Below are positions 25,796 through 34,988 of a stretch of DNA of 64,000 bases, in pieces (position 1 is the stretch's first letter; every line of letters starts with the position of its first letter). The notes under the pieces were generated by a model. It did not search any database. It worked only from the letters and a program-made list of their open reading frames with translations, and was not told the DNA's origin. A program made the position numbers and the translations under genes. The stretch is from an uncultured Holophagaceae bacterium (GTDB lineage: Bacteria; Acidobacteriota; Holophagae; Holophagales; Holophagaceae): NCBI GenBank assembly GCA_903857495.1, contig CAIOFF010000035.1, positions 160,978-224,977 on the forward strand. Direction: 5' to 3'.

Positions 25796-28018
25796 TCACT
25801 GCACCACGAGGGTGCGCATCATGTCGTGCTCTTCGTGCTCGAGGATGTGGCAGTGCCACACGTACTCGTGGCCGCCGGTGCGGGGGCTGACGGGGATCTT
25901 GAAGGGCACCTTGGGCAGGTTGAACTGCATGATCACGGTCGTGACCTCACCGGGATGCATCTTGATGGTCTCCTTCCAGCCGAGCTCGGTCGCCTCGGGG
26001 CCCCGGGCCGGAATGGTCGGGTAGTAGGTCGGAACCGCGGGCGAACCGGCTGCGGTGTTCGCATAGGCCACGGTGTCAAACACCCGCCGGGACAGGATCT
26101 GGGCATTGGCGAGATGGATATGGATCGGGTGCGTGTCACCCGTCAGGTTGGCAATCTCCCAGACCTCGGTCGCACCCGCTGCAGGGGTCTCGGTGGCCTC
26201 GGAGAGCGGGAGATCTGCAGGATCAAAGTAGGGCCTGGAGAAATCTCCCGCTTTTGGCGCCACGTTGGTTCCGAGCATCTGGATCAGGCGGCCGCTGGCG
26301 TCGAAGCCCTCGTTGAGCGTCAGGTGGCGCACGGTGACCCCCTTGCGGGTCGGAATGGGCAGGGGGGCGGTGGTGGCCGTAAGCCAAGTCAGGAACGGCG
26401 TGGGCATGGCGGCCAGATGACCTGCCAGGGGCGGATCGATCTTGGCATCAGGGTTGCCAGCCATGGGCATGAAGGGCGTGAGCAGCCACGGGGTGTCATT
26501 GGGAATGGCCTTGCTGTCCGCCTTGACCTCGAAGCGCATGAGGACCGACGTATCCCCGATTCCGGCGGCATTGGGATAGTCGTTGGTGAAGGCGCCGTTG
26601 GGGTAAGGGGCTGGGGCATCGTTGTAGAGGATGTACTTCTTGCCAGCCTTGCCGTTGAAGTCCACCACCAGGTCGAAACGCTCGCCGGTCGCCACGATCA
26701 GACTCCCGCCCGGGGCGGCCGGATCGACATATCGACCCGCCAAGGGATCCACAAAGGTGGTCAGAGGCGCCGAGGGCACGTTCACGGGTCTGGCGAGGAA
26801 CCCACCCTCGGTGCCGATCACCGTCCAGTGCGGACCAGGCTTCTTGAAGTTCGGCTGACCATGGCCATTGTCCTCATAGAGCTGAAGGTTGAGGACCCGG
26901 GCCTGACAGGCGTTGAGGACCCGGAAGCGGTAGCGCCGGGGATCCACAGTGGCCTTGGGGAAGGCTGCACCGTTGACCAGCATGGTGTCGCCGAAGGCCT
27001 CGGCCACGACGGAGGTGGGAGGCAGGGGATTGGGCGCGCTGGGGTCGCGGTCCCATCGGGCCAGGTCGTACTCGTAGGGATACCAGAGGTTCCCCTTGCC
27101 CTGGGCGGACCCCGGGAAGGGGAGGGCCTTCGGGTCGCTGGGCCCTTGGCCGTTCTGGAAGATCTTGTCCTGGAAGACAAGGGGCAGCTCGCGGCCACCG
27201 TTCTCCACGAAACCGGGGAGGCCGAAATCCCTCACCAGGGCGGCTTCGAAATTGTCCCGGATGATGTAGGCGGAGGCGATGCCGGCGTAGGCGTTGAGCC
27301 GTGTGATGCCCATGGCGTGGTCGTGATACCACATGAGGCGGGCGCTCGCGTCGTTCGGGTAGTAATACTCGGCCTCGCGCCCAGCGGCGCCGGGATTGAG
27401 GACCGCGTTGTTTATGAAGTTGATACCCTTGTGGCCGTTGGCATCCCAGAAACCGAATGGTCCGCCATCACTGAACCAGGGCACGGCGCCCCCATGAAGG
27501 TGGGTGGCGGTGCGGTTCTCGGTCACGGTAGGGTCGGCCCCCTGGATAGAGCTATCAACCGGGAGGATGTGCTTGGCTGGCAGGTTGTTCCGGAAGGTGA
27601 TCTGGGTCGGCCTCCCCCGTTGGGCAATGAGGATGCCGCCCAGATGCGCCTGCGGAAAGCCACCCAGGGTCTTCGTGGGGTGGTAACCCCAGAGCGTGGT
27701 GGCCGGGAGCGCCGGGTGCAGCTTGTCCATGTATTGATTGATGTCGATGGTGTAGTGGTCAGAGACGACCGTGCTCCCTGGATAGGTCCGGATGCCATCC
27801 GGGAGGCCCACGGGAATCTGGCCCGGCGCCCGTAGCTCCGTCATGAACTTGGTGAGCACGGGGCTGGACTGCCAGGTGGACGGGGGAGGGGGCACGTATG
27901 CCACCTGCGCGACGAGGCTCTGACCCGAGGCCAGCAGGAGCGCGGCCAGGCCAAAGAAGGGGAGGCCGGTCTTAAGGGGCCGGATGCCGGGGCGGGGATG
28001 CTGCCGGAGAGGGGTCAT
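25796..28018 (-). CDS. CotA/bilirubin-oxidase-like multicopper oxidase (paralogue 2)
   Basis: 740 residues, co-linear with the oxidase at 21354-23594 over the whole length, from LPFFGLAALLLASGQSL to HCHILEHEEHDMMRTLVV. Copper motifs intact: ATHLHGG, WYHDHAMG, THPIHIHLA and the C-terminal HCH-H-M motif. Differences cluster in the region between the first two motifs (a shorter loop, NPGAAGREAEYYY) and around DPLAGRYVDPAA. AGGAG lies 7 bases before the start at 28018. Predicted periplasmic; substrate unknown. The two copies may have split functions or give dosage. Confidence 0.92.
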   Translation of the reverse strand: MTPLRQHPRPGIRPLKTGLPFFGLAALLLASGQSLVAQVAYVPPPPSTWQSSPVLTKFMTELRAPGQIPVGLPDGIRTYPGSTVVSDHYTIDINQYMDKLHPALPATTLWGYHPTKTLGGFPQAHLGGILIAQRGRPTQITFRNNLPAKHILPVDSSIQGADPTVTENRTATHLHGGAVPWFSDGGPFGFWDANGHKGINFINNAVLNPGAAGREAEYYYPNDASARLMWYHDHAMGITRLNAYAGIASAYIIRDNFEAALVRDFGLPGFVENGGRELPLVFQDKIFQNGQGPSDPKALPFPGSAQGKGNLWYPYEYDLARWDRDPSAPNPLPPTSVVAEAFGDTMLVNGAAFPKATVDPRRYRFRVLNACQARVLNLQLYEDNGHGQPNFKKPGPHWTVIGTEGGFLARPVNVPSAPLTTFVDPLAGRYVDPAAPGGSLIVATGERFDLVVDFNGKAGKKYILYNDAPAPYPNGAFTNDYPNAAGIGDTSVLMRFEVKADSKAIPNDTPWLLTPFMPMAGNPDAKIDPPLAGHLAAMPTPFLTWLTATTAPLPIPTRKGVTVRHLTLNEGFDASGRLIQMLGTNVAPKAGDFSRPYFDPADLPLSEATETPAAGATEVWEIANLTGDTHPIHIHLANAQILSRRVFDTVAYANTAAGSPAVPTYYPTIPARGPEATELGWKETIKMHPGEVTTVIMQFNLPKVPFKIPVSPRTGGHEYVWHCHILEHEEHDMMRTLVVQ

Positions 28019-28481
28019 GGTTGGGCTCCTGTTTGGGGGATCAGGGGGCTGTCTGGTGGGCTGGGAAGGGCATACGTTGGGGGACTGTGGTCTGGCTCAG
28101 TGGATCGAAAACAGGCGGGAGGCTAGATCGAAAAGTCTAGGGATGGCTACCGGTGAAGCGAATGGGGAGTTCTACTACTTCTCGCCCCCAGAACTCCCCC
28201 TCCTGGCGCTGGAAATGGTGAATTCAAAGAATATAAAAAAATTTCTTTGGCGAACTGGAGCGGGCCCCGAGGGTTGGCGGGGACGGCCCCTCCAAGCGGG
28301 AGCGGCCTCTGCTGACGGGAGGCTCCGCGGGAGGCACAATGGAGGGTCGGGCCGGAGCCCGGCCTTCCCCCCTCTCGTCCCCTGCCGGAGTCCCGATGCC
28401 CCTTGTCTTGTCTGTGTCCCCCGGCCACCCAGCCGCTGAGGGGTGGGGACGAGCTGGCGGGCGAGCCAGCAGCAGGTGCGC
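28019..28481. other. Divergent intergenic region, oxidase 2 / hslO
   Basis: 463 bases without a gene. Holds the oxidase motif copy at 28122-28146, two GATCGAAAA direct copies (28103 and 28127 areas), and a short AT-rich stem CAAAGAA / TTCTTTG at 28225-28249. The right half (28260-28440) is GC-rich with no recognised feature and may be the hslO leader. Confidence 0.55.
28122..28146 (-). promoter_or_regulatory. Shared multicopper-oxidase upstream motif, copy 2
   Basis: In gene direction GACTTTTCGATCTAGCCT. TTCGATCTAGC is identical to the element ahead of the third oxidase (58853-58863), and the flanks match copy 1 at 23654. It is about 104 bases before the start codon. Confidence 0.5.
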
Positions 28482-29318
28482 ATGACCCCTGCTACCCAGC
28501 CGGTCCGCGTCCTTCGCGCCCACACCCGGGACGCCCAGATCCGCCTGTCGGCCCTGGATGCGAGTCCCCTCTGGGACGGCGTGCGGCGCAGCCATCCCCA
28601 CCTGGATCCGGGCGCCTGCGCCTGTCTCACCGAGCTGCTCTGCGCCACGGCGCTGCTGCAGAGCCGCAGCCTCTTCGCCGAACGGCTGCAGATGCTCATC
28701 AAGGGGGCGGGCAAGGCCCGCGCGGTGGTGGCCGATAGCTGGCCCGACGGCACCATCCGGGGCGTGCTGGATCCCGGTGTGCTGGAGGCCGCGGACTGGG
28801 TCGAGGCGCCGGGCGTGCTGCAGGTGATGCGCTCCAATGCCACGGGGCAGCCTTACATCGGCAACCTGCCCCTGGTGGAGGGCGGTATCCAGGTGCAGAC
28901 GGAGCACTACCTCCAGAACTCCGAGCAGGTCCAGGCCAGTGTCACCCTCTGGTGTGATCCGGGCACGGGCGAGGCCGGTGGTCTGCTGGTGGAACCCCTG
29001 CCCGACTGCCCCCCGGAGCGCCTGACGCGGCTCATCCAGGCCATCGACGGGCTGGAGGTGGTGCCCTTCTGGGAGCGCACCCCGGAGTTCCTCGCCGACT
29101 GGATCGCCCAGGGCCAGGGCTCCGATCAGGTGGCGGTGAGGGAGGTCTTCTATCGTTGCCGCTGCTCCCGGGCCACCCTGCTGGACACCCTCCGAGGGTT
29201 CTCGGAGGAGCAGAAAGCGGACCTGTTCGTGGAACCCGGCCCCGTGGAGGTCCGCTGCGACTACTGCGGGCAGCGCTATCCCATCGCGCTTGAGGACCTG
29301 CAGAGGGGGGACGCCTGA
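28482..29318 (+). CDS. hslO: Hsp33 redox-regulated chaperone
   Basis: 278 residues. Holdase chaperone activated by oxidation and unfolding. The C-terminal zinc-binding cysteines are in CRCSR (CxC) and CDYCG (CxxC), the diagnostic redox switch. The N-terminal part contains ALLQSRSLFAERLQMLIKG and MRSNATGQPYIGNLPLVEG. Start at 28482 gives a normal N-terminus; an upstream ATG at 28443 adds 13 unrelated residues. The stop overlaps the next start (TGATG). Confidence 0.93.
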   Translation: MTPATQPVRVLRAHTRDAQIRLSALDASPLWDGVRRSHPHLDPGACACLTELLCATALLQSRSLFAERLQMLIKGAGKARAVVADSWPDGTIRGVLDPGVLEAADWVEAPGVLQVMRSNATGQPYIGNLPLVEGGIQVQTEHYLQNSEQVQASVTLWCDPGTGEAGGLLVEPLPDCPPERLTRLIQAIDGLEVVPFWERTPEFLADWIAQGQGSDQVAVREVFYRCRCSRATLLDTLRGFSEEQKADLFVEPGPVEVRCDYCGQRYPIALEDLQRGDA

Positions 29319-30034
29319 TGGCCGCCGTGGACATCGCCGTTCGCGGCCGGCCCCTGGGCTCGCCCCTGTCCGTGTGGCTGAGCTACCGCCTGGTGCCCTT
29401 CCTGGTGGCGGGCCTGTCGAAGCTCTGGGCCCACACCCTGCGGGTGCGCCGCGAAGGCTTCGAGGCGGTGGAGGCCCTTGCGGCCCGGGACGAGCGCTTC
29501 ATCCTGGCCTTCTGGCACCGGCGCCTGTTCATGATGCCTCTCGCCTATCCCTTCCGGCGCCGCAACGCCCAGGGTGAGGATCGGGGCGTGGCCATCCTCT
29601 CCAGCGACAGCAAGGACGGGGAGCGCAGCGCCGCCACCTGGCGCTGGTTCGGCATCCACGCCGTGCGCGGCACCGCCAGCGAGGACGGCGCCAAGGCGCT
29701 GGTACGCATGATCCAGGCCGTGCGCAAAGGCTGGGACTTCGGCATCACGCCGGACGGCCCCCGGGGCCCGCTCATGGTCATGAAGCCGGGCACCGTGGCC
29801 CTGGCCCGCAAGACCGGCGCCTGGATCGTGCCCGTGAGCCTGGCCTTCGACCGCTGCTTCGAGCTGAGAACCTGGGACCGCATGGTGATCCCCGTCCCCT
29901 TCGCCACCTGCATCGTGCGCTTCGGCACCCCCTATCAGCTCGGCCCCAAGGCCGACGACACCGCCGAGAACCTCCGCCTCCAGCAGGAGATGGACACCCT
30001 CGAAGCCTGGGCCCAGGCGGTGGCGCGTGACTGA
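29318..30034 (+). CDS. DUF374-type lysophospholipid acyltransferase-like protein
   Basis: 238 residues. Segment AFWHRRLFMMPLAY corresponds to the HxxxxD-like acyltransferase region of DUF374 proteins; SSDSKDGERSAATWRWFGI, FGITPDGPRGP and VMKPGTVALARKTGAWIVPV are typical of the family. Expected to act at the inner membrane in lipid or lipid A metabolism; the substrate of DUF374 proteins is not firmly known. Overlaps hslO by one base (TGATG). Followed by an inverted-repeat element. Confidence 0.87.
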   Translation: MAAVDIAVRGRPLGSPLSVWLSYRLVPFLVAGLSKLWAHTLRVRREGFEAVEALAARDERFILAFWHRRLFMMPLAYPFRRRNAQGEDRGVAILSSDSKDGERSAATWRWFGIHAVRGTASEDGAKALVRMIQAVRKGWDFGITPDGPRGPLMVMKPGTVALARKTGAWIVPVSLAFDRCFELRTWDRMVIPVPFATCIVRFGTPYQLGPKADDTAENLRLQQEMDTLEAWAQAVARD

Positions 30035-30074
30035 CCGCAAAGATCTGCCGCAGCTGCTTTCCGCCTTTTCTTTT

Positions 30075-30183
30075 TTTGTGCCCTTTGTGTTCTTTGTGGT
30101 TAAAAAAACCCTGGGGGTTATCCGTTCGAAGGGCTCGGCTGTTCTGTAGAAAAATTGACCACAAAGAACACAAAGGGCACAAA
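30075..30183. repeat. Long inverted repeat built of ACACAAAG-like units
   Basis: Arms of 26 bases at 30075-30100 and 30158-30183 are perfect complements (ACCACAAAGAACACAAAGGG is part of the right arm), with a 57-base GC-rich loop. Each arm is itself a run of CACAAAG/AACACAAAG units. Lies between the acyltransferase and queF. Confidence 0.85.
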
Positions 30184-30244
30184 GAACTGATCTGATTCCT
30201 CCTGTTTTAGATGTCCTCTGCGGTTTGATTTTTCTAGGTGTCCC

Positions 30245-30658
30245 ATGCCCACCAAGCGCTCTCCCAAGGCCTCTCTGCCGAACCCGCTGCCTGCCTTCGT
30301 GGTGACGCGGCCCACGGGCCATCTCGACACGTTCAAGAGTCCCCGCCCGGGGCGGCCCTTCACGGTCACCTTCGAGTCCGACGAGTTCACCTGCCTCTGC
30401 CCGCTCACGGGCCAGCCGGACTTCGCCAAGCTGCGCATCACCTACCAGCCGGATCAGCTCTGCGTGGAGTCCAAGTCCCTGAAGCTCTACCTGTGGACCT
30501 TCCGGGACCGGGGCGCCTTCCATGAGGACGTCACCAACCAGATCCTCGATGACCTGGTGAAGGCCCTCAGCCCCCACTGGATCCGCATCGAGGGGGACTT
30601 CCTCATCCGCGGGGGCATCCGCACCCTCGTGGAGGCGGAACACGGAAACAAGAAATGA
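30245..30658 (+). CDS. queF: NADPH-dependent 7-cyano-7-deazaguanine reductase (QueF type I)
   Basis: 137 residues, the short (unimodular) QueF. Reduces preQ0 to preQ1 in queuosine biosynthesis. Catalytic Cys52 in FTCLCPLTGQPDF, Asp59 in PDF, and the QueF motif ESKSLKLYL (75-83), with FHEDVTN at 92. All key residues are present. Weak ribosome binding site only. Flanked on both sides by inverted-repeat elements. No other queuosine gene is near; folK follows, and both belong to pathways from GTP. Confidence 0.94.
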   Translation: MPTKRSPKASLPNPLPAFVVTRPTGHLDTFKSPRPGRPFTVTFESDEFTCLCPLTGQPDFAKLRITYQPDQLCVESKSLKLYLWTFRDRGAFHEDVTNQILDDLVKALSPHWIRIEGDFLIRGGIRTLVEAEHGNKK

Positions 30659-30659
30659 G

Positions 30660-30731
30660 ACCGCAGATGACGCCGATGACACAGATGGGATTCGCCGGAT
30701 CTTCTCCGCGTCCATCTGCGCCATCTGCGGT
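30660..30731. repeat. Inverted repeat of CGCAGATG-like units
   Basis: Left arm begins ACCGCAGATGACGCCGATG and right arm ends GCGCCATCTGCGGT; the two are imperfect complements across about 30 bases. Ends 6 bases before the folK start, so its transcript hairpin could cover the folK ribosome binding site. Confidence 0.75.
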
Positions 30732-30737
30732 GAAAAA

Positions 30738-31223
30738 ATGAAGGCCGTCATCGCCCTCGGCTCGAACCTCGGCGACCGCCGGGCGCACCTGGCTGCCGGG
30801 CTGGCCGCCCTCCGGTCCCTGGGCACCGTGGTGCCCTCGCCGCTGGTGATGGAGACGCCGGACGAGTCGGGCACCGGCCCCGCCTACCTCAACACTGTGG
30901 CGATCCTGGCGACGGTGGAGACCGACCCCCGGCGCCTGCTGGAGGCGCTGCTGCGCCTGGAACTGCAGGCGGGCCGGGACCGCGGCACCGGGAAGAACGC
31001 GCCCCGCACCCTGGACCTGGACCTGATCACCACGGACGGCACGCGCGGCGCCTGGACCTGGGAGACGCCCGAAGACCTGCGGTGTCTCGGCCCCGAGCTG
31101 ACCCTCGAGCTGCCCCACCCCCGCGCCTTCCGCCGCCCCTTCGTCCTCGAGCCCTGGCGCGCCCTCTCCGACCCCGGCGAGTGCGGTGGGATTATCCCCC
31201 GCAGCGGCTCAGGCATAGACTAG
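30738..31223 (+). CDS. folK: HPPK, dihydropterin pyrophosphokinase
   Basis: 161 residues. Transfers pyrophosphate from ATP to 6-hydroxymethyl-7,8-dihydropterin in folate biosynthesis. Conserved N-terminal VIALGSNLGDR, the ATP-loop arginines, and RTLDLDLI (metal-binding Asp pair) are visible; PHPRAFRRPFVLEPW is the normal C-terminal motif. Start 30738 is the first ATG; the start lies at the foot of an inverted repeat, and no clear Shine-Dalgarno is present. Terminates before another repeat. Confidence 0.94.
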   Translation: MKAVIALGSNLGDRRAHLAAGLAALRSLGTVVPSPLVMETPDESGTGPAYLNTVAILATVETDPRRLLEALLRLELQAGRDRGTGKNAPRTLDLDLITTDGTRGAWTWETPEDLRCLGPELTLELPHPRAFRRPFVLEPWRALSDPGECGGIIPRSGSGID

Positions 31224-31235
31224 AGAATGCTGTTT

Positions 31236-31313
31236 AATCGCAGATTGCGCAGATAAACGCAGATATAAAACAATTTTGCATGGCCATCGGCGCCATCTGT
31301 GTCATCTGCGGTT
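31236..31313. repeat. Inverted repeat of CGCAGAT-like units
   Basis: Left arm with CGCAGATTGCGCAGATAAA and right arm CGCCATCTGTGTCATCTGCG are imperfect complements around an AT-rich loop. Same unit as 30660-30731. Lies between the convergent folK and S9 peptidase genes. Confidence 0.7.
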
Positions 31314-31325
31314 CATTCATTTTTT

Positions 31326-33332
31326 TCAAGGCTGCGTCCACCGCTCGCACCAGTCGAGGACGGTCTCGTACCAGAGCTTGCTGTTCTGGGGCTTGGCGAC
31401 GAAGTGGGTCTCGTCGGGGAAGTAGAGCAGCTGGCTGGGCACGCCCCGCACCTGCAGCACGTTGTAGAGCTGGAACGCCTCGGTGACAGGCACGCGGAAG
31501 TCCAGCTCGCCGTGGATGACGAGGTGGGGCTTCTTGAAATTGGCCGCGCCGCTGCTGGGGCTCTGGTCGCGCCAGCGGGCCAGATTCTCGGCGCTCTCCC
31601 AGGGCCAGCCCTTGAACTCCCAGCGGGGGAACCACAGCTCCTCGCTGCCGAGCTGCATGCTCTCGGTGTTGTAGATGCTGGCGTGGCTCACGAAGGCGGC
31701 AAAGCGGTCCGCCTGGTGCCCGGCGATCCAGTTCACGGCGTAGCCGCCGTAGCTGCCACCCGCGGCGATCACCCGCTTGGGGTCCGCGTTGGGGAAGGCC
31801 TTGAGCACCCCGTCCAGGGTGGTCATGAGGTCCTGCATGACCGCGCCGTTCCAGTCGCCGCTGATGGCGTCGGTGTAGGCCTGGCCGAAGCCCGTGGAGC
31901 CCCGGGGGTTGGGCAGCACCGTGAGGAAGCCGCGCCCGGCCCAGGCCTGGGCGTTCCACCGGGGATGCCAGGCGTCGGCCCAGGCGCCCTGGGGGCCGCC
32001 GTGGATGACGAAGGCCACGGGGTATTTCTTCAGGGGGTCATAGCCCACGGGCTTGACGATGAAGGCGTGGGTCTTGGTGGGCTTGCCCTCCAGGGGAACG
32101 GTGTCCAGCCAGAGGTCCTCACCCTTGTTTAGCCCCCACTCGCGGGCCCGGGCCTCGTTGTGGGAGGTGGCCCGGATGGCCTGGCCCGTGGTCAGGTCCA
32201 CGGCGTAGAGATCCGGGGGCGTCGTGAGGCTGGAGGACACCACCACGGCATGGGCCTGCCCAAGGGCGAAGCCCTCCACGTGCAGGCCCGTGCTGAGGCG
32301 CTTCACGACCTGACCCTCCCAGCGGTAGAGCTCCGTGTGGCCCTGCCGCTCGCTGGTGGCGATGAGGTCGTCCCCCTTCCACTGGAAGGCGCCGAAGCTC
32401 TTGTCCGCGGCCTCGGTGGTGCGCACCACCTTGCCGGTGGCGCGGTCCATGACCCACAGCTCCCACCTGTCAGCCTCGAAGCCCGGGCGGCGCTGGGCGC
32501 GCCAGGCCAGGTACTTGCCGTCCGGCGAGTAGCGCGGGGTGTTGTCCATGGCGGGGTTGTCAGAGACCTTCTTCGGGGCGCCGCCCTTCAGGCTCACCTC
32601 GTAGATCTCGCCGTTGGTGCTGGTGGCCTTGGTCTGGTCGGGATGCGAGTCGAAGGCCAGGGACTGGCTGTCCGGGGCCCAGTCGTAGCCGTCCCCGGCG
32701 GAGACGTCAGCGAAGTTGGGCACGTCCGTGGTGAGGCCGGCGGTGAGGTCCCGGGGCGCGGCGCTGCCGTCGGCGGGCACCACGAAGAGGTGGCTCATCT
32801 GCCGGGCGTCCTTCCAGGCGTTCCAGTGCCGGAACATGAGCTTGGTGTAGAGGCGGCCGGAGACCTTGGACTCCTTCCGGCTCTTGAGGTAGGCGACGTT
32901 CTCGGCCTCATTGCCGCTGGGTACGGTGGTGGAGAGGAAGGCGACCCACTTGCCGTCCGGGCTCCAGCTCTGGCCTTCCGCGCCGCCGCTCAGGTGGGTG
33001 AGCTGCCGCTTCGTCTTGGTGGCCAGGTCCACGATCCAGACCTGGCCCTCGGCCTGGTAGGCGAGGCGCTTGCTGTCGGGGCTGAACCGGGGCCGGGACT
33101 GGCTGCCGCCGCCCAGATCCAGCTCCCGGGCCGCGCCCCCCGCGGGCTTGAACCAGAGGCGGGTCTCGGTGCGATTGGCCTGGAAGTCCACGGTGCCGAC
33201 CTGGTAGGCCAGGTCGCCCGTCGGGGACAGCTGGGGATCAGCGACCCGCTTCACGCGGAAGAGGTCTTCCACCTGCAGAGGACGCGCGGCGAACAGGGCC
33301 ACGGAGGCCATGAAGAGAAGGGCGATGCGCAT
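31326..33332 (-). CDS. S9-family serine peptidase (DPP/acylaminoacyl-peptidase type)
   Basis: 668 residues with a signal peptide (MRIALLFMASVALFA). The N-terminal part is a beta-propeller with repeated SPDGK/SPDSK segments; the C-terminal alpha/beta hydrolase begins around FVIHGGPQGAWADAW. Catalytic Ser is about 525 in GGSYGGYAVNW; the Asp is in HGELDFRVPV and the His in DETHFV. Cleaves dipeptides or acylated residues from oligopeptides, probably in the periplasm. GGAG upstream of the start. The S41 peptidase ends 17 bases before it, so the two share a transcript. Confidence 0.93.
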   Translation of the reverse strand: MRIALLFMASVALFAARPLQVEDLFRVKRVADPQLSPTGDLAYQVGTVDFQANRTETRLWFKPAGGAARELDLGGGSQSRPRFSPDSKRLAYQAEGQVWIVDLATKTKRQLTHLSGGAEGQSWSPDGKWVAFLSTTVPSGNEAENVAYLKSRKESKVSGRLYTKLMFRHWNAWKDARQMSHLFVVPADGSAAPRDLTAGLTTDVPNFADVSAGDGYDWAPDSQSLAFDSHPDQTKATSTNGEIYEVSLKGGAPKKVSDNPAMDNTPRYSPDGKYLAWRAQRRPGFEADRWELWVMDRATGKVVRTTEAADKSFGAFQWKGDDLIATSERQGHTELYRWEGQVVKRLSTGLHVEGFALGQAHAVVVSSSLTTPPDLYAVDLTTGQAIRATSHNEARAREWGLNKGEDLWLDTVPLEGKPTKTHAFIVKPVGYDPLKKYPVAFVIHGGPQGAWADAWHPRWNAQAWAGRGFLTVLPNPRGSTGFGQAYTDAISGDWNGAVMQDLMTTLDGVLKAFPNADPKRVIAAGGSYGGYAVNWIAGHQADRFAAFVSHASIYNTESMQLGSEELWFPRWEFKGWPWESAENLARWRDQSPSSGAANFKKPHLVIHGELDFRVPVTEAFQLYNVLQVRGVPSQLLYFPDETHFVAKPQNSKLWYETVLDWCERWTQP

Positions 33333-33349
33333 GGGAACTCCGGGGGCGC

Positions 33350-34927
33350 CTAGCGGGCGGCGGCGAGGGCCGAGGGGGCCGTGCGGGGCAGCAGCTGCTT
33401 CTTCTTGAGCAGGGTGTCGGCTTCGGCCATCACGTCCAGGGCCTTGAGGATCACGGGGTCCTTCTCGCAGCGCACCTTGAAGCCCGCCTCGATGCCAAAG
33501 GCCACATTCTGCATCTCGATGGACAGCTGCTCCTGGATGGTGGCGGCGTTGGCCTCCCAGTCCTTGTCGGCGATGGTGAGCTTCTGCTCCAGGGCCCAGG
33601 CGCGGAACCGGGCGAGGACCGCCTCATCGGCGTGCTGGCCGGGCTTGATGCCGAAGTGCTCCTTCTCATGGACGGCGAAGCGGAAGAGGGCCGTCTGCCG
33701 ATACTGCAGGTTGGCCATGAAGTCGCTGAGCCTCAGCACGGGCACGGTGTAGTCGGGGTTGATCCCGCCGCCGCCGTACACCGTCCGGCCCAGGTCGGTC
33801 TTGAAGGCGGGACCCAGGGGCTTGGCGTCCTTGTCATCCTCGGGGTTGTAGTAGTCATCGAGGCCGTGGGTGTAGTCGCGCTGGATGCTGCGGCCCGAGG
33901 GGGTGTAGTAGCGCGCGGTGGTCAGGGCCAGGCCTCGGGAGCGGTTGATGGTGAGGACGCTCTGGACCAGGCCCTTGCCCCAGCTGGTCTGGCCCACGAC
34001 CAGGCCGCGGTCGTGGTCCTGCACCGCGCCAGTGACGATCTCGCTGGCGCTGGCGGAGCCCCGGTTGATGAGGACCACCAGGGGGAAGGGATCCAGCTGC
34101 GTGCCCTTGTTGGTGCGGGTCTGGTTCTCCTCGCGGCCGTCCCGGCCCTTCTGGCTGACGATGAGCTGGTCCGGTCCCAGCAGCTGGCGGCAGATGCCGA
34201 TGGCCGCGTCCAGGACGCCGCCGCCGTTGCCGCGCAGATCCAGGAGGAGCTGCTGCATGCCCTGCTTCTTGAGGCTGGCGACGGCCTTCTCGAACTCTTC
34301 CGAGGTGGTCTCGCCAAAGTCCTTGATCAGAATCAGCCCGGTGGTGGGGTTCAGCATGAAGCTGTAGTAGACGCTGTTGGTGGGCACCTCGGCCCGGGTG
34401 ATGGAGAAGCGCAGCAGCTCGGCCATGCCGGCGCGCTGGATGGCCAGCTCCACCAGGGTGCCCTTCTCGCCGCGCAGCTTCTGCAGGGCGCCGTTGCTGG
34501 TCATGCCGTCCGTGCTGGTGCCGTCGATCTCCTTGATGATGTCGCCGGAGCGCACGCCCAGGCGCTCGGCGGGGCCGCCCTTCATGGGGCTGATGATGGC
34601 GATGCCCTGGTCGTGCTGCTGGATGATGGCGCCGATGCCGAAGAAGGAGCCCTTCTGCTCCTCGCGCATCAGGCGGAACTCGCTCTCATCCATGTAGTTC
34701 GAGTGGGGGTCGAGGGTGTGCAGCATGCCCTGGATGGTGGCGTGGGTGAGCTGCCGGGGCGCGGGTGGCTCTGGGGTCTGCTTCTGGACCAGGTCCATGA
34801 CCTCGGTCAGGGTATCCAGGCTGCGCTGGCGGCCGCCATCGCCGGCCCGGGCCAGCAGGGGACCCGCCACAGCCACGGTGGCCAGCAGCACCATCCACAT
34901 CCAGTTGCGCTTCACGAAACGGGCCAT
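33350..34927 (-). CDS. S41-family C-terminal processing peptidase (CtpA-like)
   Basis: 525 residues. N-terminal membrane anchor/signal (WMWMVLLATVAVAGPLLA), then an S41 N-terminal region (TLDPHSNYMDESEFRLM), PDZ domain about 95-180, and the protease domain with LDLRGNGGG, Ser in NRGSASASEIVTGA (about 290) and Lys in TSWGKGLVQ, forming the Ser-Lys dyad. Cleaves C-terminal tails of periplasmic proteins. The C-terminal 100 residues are charged and helical. Good Shine-Dalgarno (GAGGAG). Downstream of gmk, upstream of the S9 gene in the same direction. Confidence 0.92.
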   Translation of the reverse strand: MARFVKRNWMWMVLLATVAVAGPLLARAGDGGRQRSLDTLTEVMDLVQKQTPEPPAPRQLTHATIQGMLHTLDPHSNYMDESEFRLMREEQKGSFFGIGAIIQQHDQGIAIISPMKGGPAERLGVRSGDIIKEIDGTSTDGMTSNGALQKLRGEKGTLVELAIQRAGMAELLRFSITRAEVPTNSVYYSFMLNPTTGLILIKDFGETTSEEFEKAVASLKKQGMQQLLLDLRGNGGGVLDAAIGICRQLLGPDQLIVSQKGRDGREENQTRTNKGTQLDPFPLVVLINRGSASASEIVTGAVQDHDRGLVVGQTSWGKGLVQSVLTINRSRGLALTTARYYTPSGRSIQRDYTHGLDDYYNPEDDKDAKPLGPAFKTDLGRTVYGGGGINPDYTVPVLRLSDFMANLQYRQTALFRFAVHEKEHFGIKPGQHADEAVLARFRAWALEQKLTIADKDWEANAATIQEQLSIEMQNVAFGIEAGFKVRCEKDPVILKALDVMAEADTLLKKKQLLPRTAPSALAAAR

Positions 34928-34988
34928 GAGACTCCTCGAGTCCTACAAGGATACGCCGGGGGTGCCCCCAGGGCGAGGCGGGTCCTTG

